Of a stretch of 5,245 bases of DNA, positions 1-5,245 are shown in pieces. The stretch comes from Thermomicrobiales bacterium (lineage in GTDB: Bacteria > Chloroflexota > Chloroflexia > Thermomicrobiales > UBA6265): positions 1-5,245 of the forward strand of contig JAICJJ010000249.1 of assembly GCA_025928535.1 (NCBI GenBank), read 5' to 3'. Position numbers and translations under genes: made by a program. Below the pieces are notes generated by a model. That model searched no databases and was not told the origin of the DNA. It saw only the letters and a program-made list of their open reading frames with translations. Positions within the stretch are counted from its first letter, which is position 1, and every line of letters begins with the position of its first letter.

Positions 1-461
1 GTCATCCCGAACTCTGCTACCCGCGGCGCGATCTCGGCCAGCGCCTGCCGCGTCCAGTCGAGCGCCTGCTCCCGCGCCGTGCCGAAGATCTGCCAGCCGG
101 CGACATAGAGCAGAATCTTGCCGCCGAGGTCGTGGCAGAGCTTGCCGACGTCGACGTACTGCTCGATCGCCGCCCGTCGCTCTTCCGGCAAGGGGGAGGC
201 GACATTGAAGCCAGGACCGCCGCCGGGCGCCGGCAGCATCGCCGACACGACCATTCCGTTCGCGTCCAGCACCCGCTTCAGCTCGGCGCGGCGCTCCGGA
301 CTGAGGTAGGCGGGGTAGGCGTGCGGAGCGGCGGCGCCGATCTCGATCCCGTCGTAGCCGATCTTCGCCAGGTGTTCGATCGCGTATTCGAGTGGATAGG
401 CCGGGACCCAGACCGGAAAGCTCGAATAGACCCAGGTGTTGAAGGCCAGTTGCATCGTCAT
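1..461 (-). CDS. Sugar phosphate isomerase/epimerase (TIM barrel), N-terminal part, cut by window edge
   Basis: This reading frame is open from an ATG at 461 to the window edge, giving 153 residues plus two bases of a Thr codon. I translated it by hand. It begins MTMQLAFNTWVYSSFPVW and contains IGYDGIEIG (residues 34-42), the second-strand signature of xylose-isomerase-like / AP endonuclease family 2 barrels. VLDANGMVVSAM (65-75) and LGGKILLYVAG (112-122) look like the next beta strands. Family members are usually about 270-300 residues, so roughly half is present; the C-terminal metal and substrate ligands lie outside the window. Such enzymes isomerise or epimerise sugars or keto-inositols in the cytoplasm, usually with a divalent metal. 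ATG 461 is preferred over ATG 455 because AGGAGG sits 6 nt upstream of 461. It lies 35 nt after the dehydrogenase stop, so it is probably the next cistron. The family call is firm but the substrate is unknown. Confidence 0.85.
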   Translation of the reverse strand, partial: MTMQLAFNTWVYSSFPVWVPAYPLEYAIEHLAKIGYDGIEIGAAAPHAYPAYLSPERRAELKRVLDANGMVVSAMLPAPGGGPGFNVASPLPEERRAAIEQYVDVGKLCHDLGGKILLYVAGWQIFGTAREQALDWTRQALAEIAPRVAEFGM

Positions 462-465
462 CGTG

Positions 466-473
466 CTCCTCCT
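466..473 (-). promoter_or_regulatory. Ribosome binding site of the isomerase/epimerase gene
   Basis: The minus strand reads AGGAGGAG here. The AGGAGG core is 6 nt from ATG 461 but 12 nt from ATG 455, which decides the start in favour of 461. Confidence 0.8.
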
Positions 474-496
474 GCGCCGCGCCGCGCGCTCCCGCG

Positions 497-1528
497 TCAG
501 TTCCAGACGAAGACCGCCTTCTCCGTCTGTCGTTGATCGAACATGCGGAACGCTTCGGCCGCCTGCTCGAGCGGGAAGCGATGGGTGATCAACTTCTCGA
601 CCGGAATCCGATGCTCGATCACGAAGCGGGTGATGTCCGCCCACTCCCAGATCGGGAAGTACCACGCACCGATCACCGTCAGGAGTTTGCGGATCAGTTG
701 ATCGCTCGGATTGATCTCGGTCGCCCGCGATTCGCCGATGAAGGCGACGCGGCCGAAGCGGGTGGCGACATCGAGCGCCGCGTTCTGGGCGGCGGGACTG
801 CCGGAGCAGTCGATCGCGACCTCGACGCCACGGCCGCCCGTCAGGTCGCGCACGCGGGCGACGGCGTCGTCGGTCTTGCTGTTGACGATCTCGTCCGCTC
901 CCAACGCCTTGGCCAGGTCGAGTCGGCTGTCGAGAATATCGAGCGCGATCACGCGGGCGCCCCGCGCCTTAGCGATCTGCACGCCGGCTGCGCCCATCGG
1001 GCCGAGGCCGAAGATCGCGACGTTGGTCGCGCCGGAGACCTCGAGGCGGCGCTGGGCGTCGTACTGCGTGCCGATCATGTCGGTCATCACCGCCCCGACC
1101 TCGAAACTGATCTGGTCGGGGAGCGGCAGGCAGTTGGCCGCCGGCAAGCGCAGGTAGTCGGCGTCGCCGCCGTCGACGTCGAAGCCGAGGCACTTCCAGT
1201 CGGGACAGAGAAAGTTGTAACCCCGTTGGCACCACTCGCAGTGGCCGCAGCCGATCGCGAGATAGGCGGCGACCCGGTCGCCAACCGCGACCGACGTCAC
1301 GCCGGAGCCGACCGCAACGACCTCGCCGGCCGGTTCGTGACCGGGAACAACCTGGCCAGTGCCGGTCGCCTCGCCGCCGACGATCGGCGTCCCGTAGTAG
1401 AGGCTCATGTCGCTGCGGCAGATCGCCGACGCCCGCAACTTGATGACGACCTCGCCCGGACCGGGTTCCGGCCGGGGCCGGTCGACCACCACGACCTGGC
1501 GATCGCCAGGAAAGAGCACCGCTTTCAT
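497..1528 (-). CDS. Zinc-dependent medium-chain alcohol/polyol dehydrogenase, probably NAD-dependent
   Basis: The product has 343 residues, the usual length for the sorbitol/threonine dehydrogenase branch of the medium-chain dehydrogenase superfamily. An N-terminal GroES-like domain carries likely catalytic zinc ligands Cys37 (in CRSD), His64-Glu65 (in GHEPAG) and Asp150. A structural zinc site has Cys94, Cys97, Cys100 and Cys108 (CGHCEWC, then C). The Rossmann domain has GLGPMG at 174-179, and Asp197 after the second strand, which favours NAD over NADP. It should oxidise a secondary alcohol of a sugar or polyol in the cytoplasm. ATG 1528 was chosen because MKAVLFPGDRQ is a typical family start and GGGAG precedes it. 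The frame stays open a further 185 codons upstream, but that stretch overlaps the permease gene and shows no domain. The gene lies between a sugar permease and a sugar isomerase, which supports sugar or polyol catabolism. The exact substrate cannot be told. Confidence 0.93.
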   Translation of the reverse strand: MKAVLFPGDRQVVVVDRPRPEPGPGEVVIKLRASAICRSDMSLYYGTPIVGGEATGTGQVVPGHEPAGEVVAVGSGVTSVAVGDRVAAYLAIGCGHCEWCQRGYNFLCPDWKCLGFDVDGGDADYLRLPAANCLPLPDQISFEVGAVMTDMIGTQYDAQRRLEVSGATNVAIFGLGPMGAAGVQIAKARGARVIALDILDSRLDLAKALGADEIVNSKTDDAVARVRDLTGGRGVEVAIDCSGSPAAQNAALDVATRFGRVAFIGESRATEINPSDQLIRKLLTVIGAWYFPIWEWADITRFVIEHRIPVEKLITHRFPLEQAAEAFRMFDQRQTEKAVFVWN

Positions 1529-1535
1529 CGAACCA

Positions 1536-1540
1536 CTCCC
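1536..1540 (-). promoter_or_regulatory. Ribosome binding site of the dehydrogenase gene
   Basis: The minus strand reads GGGAG, 7 nt before ATG 1528. This fixes the start well inside a longer open frame that runs up to 2083. Confidence 0.7.
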
Positions 1541-1543
1541 TGC

Positions 1544-1570
1544 CGCGAGCGCCGCACGGGACGCTCCGCG
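1544..1570 (-). other. Imperfect hairpin in the permease-dehydrogenase spacer
   Basis: CGCGAGCG at 1544-1551 pairs with CGCTCCGCG at 1562-1570, leaving one bulged base and a 10-nt loop. In the mRNA it falls between the permease stop (1582) and the dehydrogenase Shine-Dalgarno (1536-1540), only a few bases before the latter. There is no U-tract, so it is not an intrinsic terminator. It could be an intercistronic mRNA stability or processing element, or simply chance in GC-rich DNA. Confidence 0.3.
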
Positions 1571-1581
1571 ACGCGCCGCCG

Positions 1582-2421
1582 TCACTTGACGGCGCCCAGC
1601 GTCAGCCCTTCGATCAGGCGGCGGCGCAGCACGAGCGCCATCAGCACCACCGGCGCGACGATCGTCGTCGCGCCCGCCGTCAGGCTGCCCCACTGGGTGC
1701 CGAACATGCCCGTGAATTCGCTGATCCCGACCGGGGCGGTCTTGACCGCCGAGCGGGTCAGGGTCAGCGCGAAAAGAAATTCGTTCCACGACAGGAGCAT
1801 GCTCAGGATGCCGGCGGTGGCGATGCCGGGCGCGGCCAGCGGCAGCACGATCCGCCAGATCACCTCGAACCGCGACGCCCCGTCGACGAGCGCCGCGTCT
1901 TCGATCTCCTGTGGAATCTGCCGGATCGAGCTGCGCAGCGTCCAGATCACCAGCGGCAGGTTGAAGGCGACGTACGGGATGATCAGCGTGATGTACCGGT
2001 CGATCAGGCCGAGCCGGCCGGCAAGAATGAAGACCGGGATCACCGACACCACAGGCGGAAACATCAACGTCGACAGGATCCACATCGCCAGAAACTTCTT
2101 GCCAATGAACTGGACTCGCGCCAGCGCGTAGGCCGCCGTCAGCCCGAGCGCCAGTCCGACCACCGTCGCGAGGAGCGCCACGATCAGGCTATGGAGAAGC
2201 AGCGGCGCGAACGGCGTCGCCGAGGCGCCGGTCAGCACGTCGCGGTAATGCTCCAGCGTCGGCGCGAAGATCCACGTCGGCGGGATCGTCTGCGCATAGC
2301 CGGACGGTTTGAACGACGTTGTCACCATCCAGACGAGCGGGACCATCGCCAACGCGACCCAGAGCCAGAGCAGGATGCGGACGACCGCCGCGCGAGTCCA
2401 CTCCGCCAGCCGCTTGGACAT
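1582..2421 (-). CDS. Carbohydrate ABC transporter permease, MalG-like (CUT1 family)
   Basis: The product is a 279-residue inner-membrane permease, the normal length for MalG/UgpE-type subunits. About six membrane segments are visible, near residues 13-35, 75-100, 110-133, 144-165, 197-217 and 247-266. The cytoplasmic EAA loop that docks the ATPase is at about 174-194: EDAALVDGASRFEVIWRIVL, followed by P, with the conserved DGA and a downstream proline. The C-terminus, GLTLGAVK, is the classic MalG-family ending. It would form a heterodimeric channel with the MalF-like product encoded immediately upstream. The start codon is one base beyond that gene's stop, with the Shine-Dalgarno inside the upstream gene, so the two are probably translationally coupled. 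The transported sugar cannot be deduced from this subunit. Confidence 0.95.
   Translation of the reverse strand: MSKRLAEWTRAAVVRILLWLWVALAMVPLVWMVTTSFKPSGYAQTIPPTWIFAPTLEHYRDVLTGASATPFAPLLLHSLIVALLATVVGLALGLTAAYALARVQFIGKKFLAMWILSTLMFPPVVSVIPVFILAGRLGLIDRYITLIIPYVAFNLPLVIWTLRSSIRQIPQEIEDAALVDGASRFEVIWRIVLPLAAPGIATAGILSMLLSWNEFLFALTLTRSAVKTAPVGISEFTGMFGTQWGSLTAGATTIVAPVVLMALVLRRRLIEGLTLGAVK
1652..1674. repeat. 10-bp perfect inverted repeat near the 3' end of the MalG-like gene
   Basis: GGCGCGACGA at 1652-1661 is the exact reverse complement of TCGTCGCGCC at 1665-1674, separated by three bases. It lies within codons for GATTIVAP, near the gene's 3' end. It may be a by-product of GC-rich codon choice, but it can form a stable RNA hairpin about 70 nt before the stop codon. 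Confidence 0.4.
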
Positions 2422-2422
2422 G

Positions 2423-3409
2423 TCAGCCCTCCACCAGATCGCTGTTGCGCGCCAGGATGCGCAGCATCTGCGGCACGATGATCGACAGGACGACGAGAAA
2501 CGAGATGCCGAGCGCGGCGGCGGCGCCGACGCTGAAATCTTGCAGCGCGGTCCGGTAGATTGTCAGATTGATGATCTCGGTCGAGACGCCGGGCCCGCCA
2601 CCCGTCAGCACGTCGATGGTGCCGAAGGTCTTGAAAGCGTCGAGCGTGCGCAGCAGCACGGCGATCGCGACGAACGGCCGCAGCAACGGAAAGATGACGT
2701 CCCAGAACAGACGCCACCCGGTCGCGCCATCCACCGCCGCCGCTTCACGCGGCTCGGGCGGAATCCCCTGCAATCCCGCCATCAGGATCAGGGCGACGAA
2801 CGGCGTCCATTGCCAGACGTCGAGACTGATCACCGCGATCCAAGCGGTGACTGGCTGGCTCAGCCAGGCGACCGGCTCGTGCATCAGCCCGATCCGGCGC
2901 AGGTAGTAATCGACCCATCCGTAGTTCGGGTTGAGCAATTCGCGCCAGACCAGGGCCGAGACGACCGGCGTCACCGCCATCGGCAAGATCAGCAGCGTCG
3001 CCGCGATCGTGTTTTCGCGGCTCTTGCGGGCGAGGATGAGCGCCAGGCAGAGCCCGAACGCAAACTCGATCCCGACCGCCAGGACGACGAAGAGGAGCGT
3101 CACCAGCATCGAATGCCGCAAATCGGGATCGGCGACGATATTGCGGTAGTTGTCGAGCCCGACGAAGGTGGCGGCCTCGGGCGTCATCAGGTTGTAGCTT
3201 CGGAAACTGGCGTAGACCAGATAGGCCGCCGGAAAGATCGTCAGCGCCAGCAGCACGAGAACCGCCGGCGCGACGAGTCCCCAGCCGAGCCGGTTGGCCT
3301 GGTCGCGCCCGACGGGCGAAGCCGTCGCCGGTTCGCCACGGGAGCGGCGGCGCAGGCCGCCGCTCCCCACGCGATCCCGCCAGGCGGGAGCCGGCTGCTG
3401 CAACGTCAT
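2423..3409 (-). CDS. Carbohydrate ABC transporter permease, MalF-like (CUT1 family)
   Basis: The product is a 328-residue membrane permease of the MalF/UgpA type. After a hydrophilic, Arg-rich N-terminus of about 40 residues, six membrane segments are visible near 43-66, 101-127, 134-157, 189-212, 243-262 and 296-318. The EAA loop at 222-245 begins EAAAVDGATGWRLFWDVIFP. The C-terminal periplasmic loop and last segment contain TGGGPGVSTEIINLTIYRTA, a typical family stretch. It pairs with the MalG-like subunit encoded next. The start is uncertain: ATG 3409 lies 9 nt after the binding-protein stop but has only a weak Shine-Dalgarno (TTAGGCG). An in-frame GTG at 3370 has GGCGGGA upstream and would shorten the protein by 13 residues. 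I chose ATG 3409 because of the tight operon spacing. Codons 7-32 contain a cluster of inverted repeats, annotated separately. The family call is firm. Confidence 0.95.
   Translation of the reverse strand: MTLQQPAPAWRDRVGSGGLRRRSRGEPATASPVGRDQANRLGWGLVAPAVLVLLALTIFPAAYLVYASFRSYNLMTPEAATFVGLDNYRNIVADPDLRHSMLVTLLFVVLAVGIEFAFGLCLALILARKSRENTIAATLLILPMAVTPVVSALVWRELLNPNYGWVDYYLRRIGLMHEPVAWLSQPVTAWIAVISLDVWQWTPFVALILMAGLQGIPPEPREAAAVDGATGWRLFWDVIFPLLRPFVAIAVLLRTLDAFKTFGTIDVLTGGGPGVSTEIINLTIYRTALQDFSVGAAAALGISFLVVLSIIVPQMLRILARNSDLVEG
2427..2432 (-). promoter_or_regulatory. Ribosome binding site of the MalG-like gene, inside the MalF-like gene
   Basis: The minus strand reads GGAGGG, 5 nt before ATG 2421. 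It overlaps the last Glu-Gly codons of the upstream permease, whose TGA (2425-2423) ends one base before the ATG. This layout favours coupled, equal synthesis of the two channel subunits. Confidence 0.8.
3315..3389 (-). repeat. Cluster of three inverted repeats in the first codons of the MalF-like gene
   Basis: Three hairpin-capable repeats follow one another within 75 bases. TCCCGCC at 3375-3381 and GGCGGGA at 3383-3389 form 7-base arms around one base. Perfect 12-base arms at 3340-3351 (GGGAGCGGCGGC) and 3356-3367 (GCCGCCGCTCCC) flank the four bases GCAG. GGCGAA at 3315-3320 and TTCGCC at 3332-3337 form 6-base arms with an 11-nt loop. They encode the Arg-rich, probably disordered leader before the first membrane segment. 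No T-run follows, so they are not intrinsic terminators. Their position, just after the binding-protein gene, resembles that of mRNA-stabilising structures known between malE and malF in enteric bacteria. The comparison is by position only; the role is inferred. Confidence 0.6.
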
Positions 3410-3418
3410 CGCAGTCGC

Positions 3419-4900
3419 CTAACTGACGGGATACCCCGCCTGCTTCAGCAGTTGGGTCACCTTGTCGGCGGCCGACTTCAGCGCGTCAGCCGGCTGTACG
3501 GCGCCGGTGGCGGCGTTGTTGACGGCGACCCAGATTTCCTTGTCGACCGCGCCGTAGTTGGTCAGGCGGGGTCGGCCGACGCCGACCGCCAGCGACTGGC
3601 CGAGGATGTCGTAGAAGTTGCCGAACTTCGATGCGCCCGGGTCGGTCTTGGCCGCGTCGTAGACCGACTTGCGGCTCGGGTGCAATTGCGCCGCCAGCAT
3701 CTTCGTTTGCGTCTTGCCGCTCGTGAGCCAGGAAACGGCGCGGTAGGCCCACTCCTTGTTCTTGGAAAACTTGTTGACGCTCAACATCCACGTGCCGAAG
3801 TGCGGTCCGCGCGTCTTGTTCTTCGGTACGAGGGCGTAGGCGATCTTGCCCTCGACCGTCGGACCGAGCGCGGTGGTGTGATAGTTCATGCTGATCGCGG
3901 TCAGGCCCTGCTGGAACGCCGCCGCCGCGTCGTCCCACGAAAATGAGGTGACGCCGGGCGGGGTGACCTTGTGGACGTTGATCAGATCGGCGTACCACTT
4001 CAGGGCATCGACCCCTTCCGGCGAATTGAACGCCATCTTGAAGTCCTCGGTCACCATGTGGCCGTCGCCGCCCCAGGCGGCGAGGAGCGTCTTGAAGTCG
4101 TCGGTCGCCCAGTCGCCCGTGCCGGGCATCAGCGTCGTGCCGTACAGATTCTTGTCCGGCCGGGTGAAGAACTTAGCGACCGTGACGAAATCGTCGGTCG
4201 TCTCCGGGAAGGTCAGATCCTTGCCGTTCTGCTGCTTGAAGGCCGCTTGCTCGGCCGGATCGTCGAAGAGATCGGTCCGGTACATCGCGACCAGGGCGTT
4301 GGCCTGGAGCGGCAAGCCGAAGACTTCGAACCCACCGGCGGTGATCGCCTTGAGGTCGATCGTATCCTGCTTCGGAAACTGGAGGTGGGTGGTCTTCGGG
4401 TTGTAGACCGCCGTGTCGTAGAAGACCTTTTCGATGAAGTCGTCGAGCGCCACGTCGGCCACGTCGTTGACGGCGGAATTCGTCAGGTAGCCGCTCAGCG
4501 GCTCCAGCTTGCCGGCGAGAGCCGGCGTCCAGGGCGTATCGACGATCATGACATCGTAGTAACTGCTGTTGGCCGCCAGTTCGGCGAAGACCTTCTGCTG
4601 CAAGGCGTCGTACGGCTGCGAATCGAGGTTGATGGCGACGCCGGTTTCGCTCTTGAAATCAGGCAAGACGAGTTTGATCGCGTCGACATCCGCTTCGACG
4701 GTCGCATAGATCATGTTGAGTGAAGTCGGCTTGGCTTGCCGGGCGGAGATCCTGGCCGGAGCCCCGGCGGCGCTCCGACCGCCGACCAGGCTCCCGAGCG
4801 CCGGCGCCGCGACCCCGGCCGCCGCGCCTTTCATCACATCGCGGCGCGACATCGTCCGCCGACTGTCGTTCCGCTTCTCGCTCTCCTGATCAACCGCCAT
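3419..4900 (-). CDS. Extracellular sugar-binding protein of the ABC importer, Tat signal, MalE-type (family 1)
   Basis: The product has 493 residues from ATG 4900, slightly longer than a typical family 1 solute-binding protein (about 400-450). The N-terminus has a twin-arginine motif, SRRDVMK (residues 18-24), followed by an Ala/Gly-rich hydrophobic stretch (about 25-41). A plausible cleavage site is near APA (47-49). There is no lipobox Cys, so the mature protein is probably not a lipoprotein unless anchored otherwise. The mature part shows family features: an opening strand (SLNMIYATVEADVD), VLPDFKSETGVAINL, YYDVMIVDTPW, a hinge-type GLPLQANALVAMYRTDLFDDP, and AYRAVSWLTSGKTQTKM late in the sequence. 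ATG 4900 is preferred over ATG 4906 because AGGAG (4907-4911) abuts 4906 but is 6 nt from 4900. It is the first gene of the operon, and the permeases follow 9 nt after its TAG. The ligand is probably a sugar, oligosaccharide or polyol and is not identifiable here. Confidence 0.93.
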   Translation of the reverse strand: MAVDQESEKRNDSRRTMSRRDVMKGAAAGVAAPALGSLVGGRSAAGAPARISARQAKPTSLNMIYATVEADVDAIKLVLPDFKSETGVAINLDSQPYDALQQKVFAELAANSSYYDVMIVDTPWTPALAGKLEPLSGYLTNSAVNDVADVALDDFIEKVFYDTAVYNPKTTHLQFPKQDTIDLKAITAGGFEVFGLPLQANALVAMYRTDLFDDPAEQAAFKQQNGKDLTFPETTDDFVTVAKFFTRPDKNLYGTTLMPGTGDWATDDFKTLLAAWGGDGHMVTEDFKMAFNSPEGVDALKWYADLINVHKVTPPGVTSFSWDDAAAAFQQGLTAISMNYHTTALGPTVEGKIAYALVPKNKTRGPHFGTWMLSVNKFSKNKEWAYRAVSWLTSGKTQTKMLAAQLHPSRKSVYDAAKTDPGASKFGNFYDILGQSLAVGVGRPRLTNYGAVDKEIWVAVNNAATGAVQPADALKSAADKVTQLLKQAGYPVS

Positions 4901-4906
4901 GACCAT

Positions 4907-4911
4907 CTCCT
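4907..4911 (-). promoter_or_regulatory. Ribosome binding site that decides the binding-protein start
   Basis: The minus strand reads AGGAG (within GAGAGGAG). It touches ATG 4906 but is spaced 6 nt from ATG 4900, so the downstream ATG is the better start. Confidence 0.7.
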
Positions 4912-4912
4912 C

Positions 4913-5234
4913 TCGTCAAGCGCCGTCGCAGGTTGTGCTCAGGCGTCACGGCCGACCCGCGATTGGAAGCCCGGGTCAATCCGGAAAGCCGTCGTACTAC
5001 AGGAGCTCGAACGGCGGGAAGAGCCCGGGACGACACCCGCCGGTTGCTCGCCGAACTCCTGTGCGCGCCGGCGCGTTTCGGGCGCGGCGTCTGGCAACGC
5101 ACAGCGGGGTAGCAGAAACAATGCCGCGCCGAGGCGTTTCGTCAGAGCGGCGCTCGCGAGTTTGGAACCTGTTGCACGATCCGGGGCTCTGGCATGATGT
5201 CAGACGCTCGTCCCGGAAAGAAAGGAGGAGTCGG
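4913..5234. promoter_or_regulatory. Non-coding region between the operon and a probable divergent gene
   Basis: No convincing gene lies here; the short open frames have no family features and look like chance in GC-rich DNA. As the region upstream of the operon it should hold its promoter, but I see no clear -35/-10 pair. TTGACC on the minus strand (4979-4974) is a fair -35 match, yet no good -10 follows at the right distance. Possible operator-like elements are the perfect 12-bp palindrome CGCGCCGGCGCG at 5064-5075 and the octamer AGCCCGGG at 4968-4975, repeated at 5022-5029. On the plus strand, TTGCAC (5172-5177) and CATGAT (5193-5198) form a weak promoter-like pair with a short 15-bp spacer. 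All of these are tentative. Confidence 0.45.
5223..5228 (+). promoter_or_regulatory. Strong ribosome binding site of a divergent gene
   Basis: AGGAGG, within AAAGGAGGAG, is followed after 6 nt by GTG 5235. This is ideal Shine-Dalgarno spacing and is the main evidence that a plus-strand gene starts at the window edge. Confidence 0.65.
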
Positions 5235-5245
5235 GTGTCGACGAC
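5235..5245 (+). CDS. Start of a divergent gene, only 11 bases present
   Basis: GTG at 5235 follows AGGAGG with 6-nt spacing. The visible codons give Met-Ser-Thr, and the final AC fixes a second Thr. A divergent gene beside a sugar importer operon is often its regulator. MSTT would fit the start of a LacI-family repressor, but four residues prove nothing. An alternative plus-strand start, ATG 5194 (or ATG 5197 in the same frame), is open to the window end but lacks a good ribosome binding site. Confidence 0.5.

Noticed and set aside
325..337. A 13-base match, GGAGCGGCGGCGC, shared with the hairpin at 3341-3353
   Set aside because: At this GC content one 13-base repeat in 5 kb is about what chance would give, and the copy at 325 has no pairing arm beside it.
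1529..2083. An N-terminal extension of the dehydrogenase frame by 185 codons
   Set aside because: It overlaps the MalG-like gene in another frame, is rich in Arg, Asp and Pro without domain features, and a good ribosome binding site and family-typical start exist at 1528.
533..2131. A 532-residue plus-strand open frame
   Set aside because: It lies antisense across the dehydrogenase and MalG-like genes, both with clear family motifs. Its translation is low-complexity Arg/Ala/Asp-rich with no domain, as expected of antisense frames in GC-rich DNA.
2309..3946. A 545-residue plus-strand open frame
   Set aside because: It is antisense to both permeases and part of the binding protein. The translation is dominated by Arg, Asp, Gln and Glu runs with no recognisable fold, so it is a composition artefact.
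4511..4528. A GCCGGC-GAGA-GCCGGC hairpin in the binding-protein gene
   Set aside because: The arms are only 6 bases and self-palindromic, and lie within ordinary coding sequence (PALAGK), so chance is sufficient.
5164..5175. A sigma-54-like promoter (TTGGAACCTGTTGC)
   Set aside because: The GG and GC dinucleotides are separated by 8 bases instead of the required 10.
4736..5197. A 153-residue plus-strand open frame across the intergenic region
   Set aside because: It begins antisense within the binding-protein signal region, has no family features and no convincing ribosome binding site.

Overview
The window is a GC-rich bacterial segment holding most of one minus-strand catabolic operon. 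Reading 5' to 3' on the minus strand, the order is: a Tat-type extracellular sugar-binding protein (4900-3419), a MalF-like permease (3409-2423), a MalG-like permease (2421-1582), a zinc-dependent medium-chain dehydrogenase (1528-497), and the first 153 residues of a TIM-barrel sugar phosphate isomerase/epimerase (461 to the window edge). Gene gaps are 9, 1, 53 and 35 nt, and most starts have a clear Shine-Dalgarno, so a single transcript is likely. High GC and a twin-arginine binding protein without a lipobox suggest a GC-rich lineage such as Chloroflexota (Thermomicrobia-like). This is a low-confidence guess; Actinobacteria or Proteobacteria are not excluded.

Region by region: 1-461 is the truncated isomerase gene and 497-1528 is the dehydrogenase. 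A 53-nt spacer at 1529-1581 contains an imperfect hairpin. The two permeases, 1582-2421 and 2423-3409, are translationally coupled. The first ~30 codons of the MalF-like gene contain a cluster of inverted repeats (3315-3389), including a 12-bp perfect stem. The binding-protein gene occupies 3419-4900. A non-coding stretch of roughly 330 bp follows (4913-5234). The window closes with a strong plus-strand Shine-Dalgarno and a GTG that probably start a divergent gene, of which only 11 bases are present.

Working together (inference): the binding protein captures a sugar, polyol or glycoside outside the membrane and the two CUT1-type permeases bring it in. The dehydrogenase would oxidise a hydroxyl with NAD(H), and the isomerase/epimerase would rearrange a keto-sugar product or a related intermediate. 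No ATPase gene lies in the window, so the transporter must use a subunit encoded downstream or elsewhere. The substrate cannot be read from the sequence. I see no RNA genes, insertion sequences, CRISPR arrays, phage genes or intrinsic terminators. The most unusual signal is the hairpin cluster at the binding-protein/permease junction.
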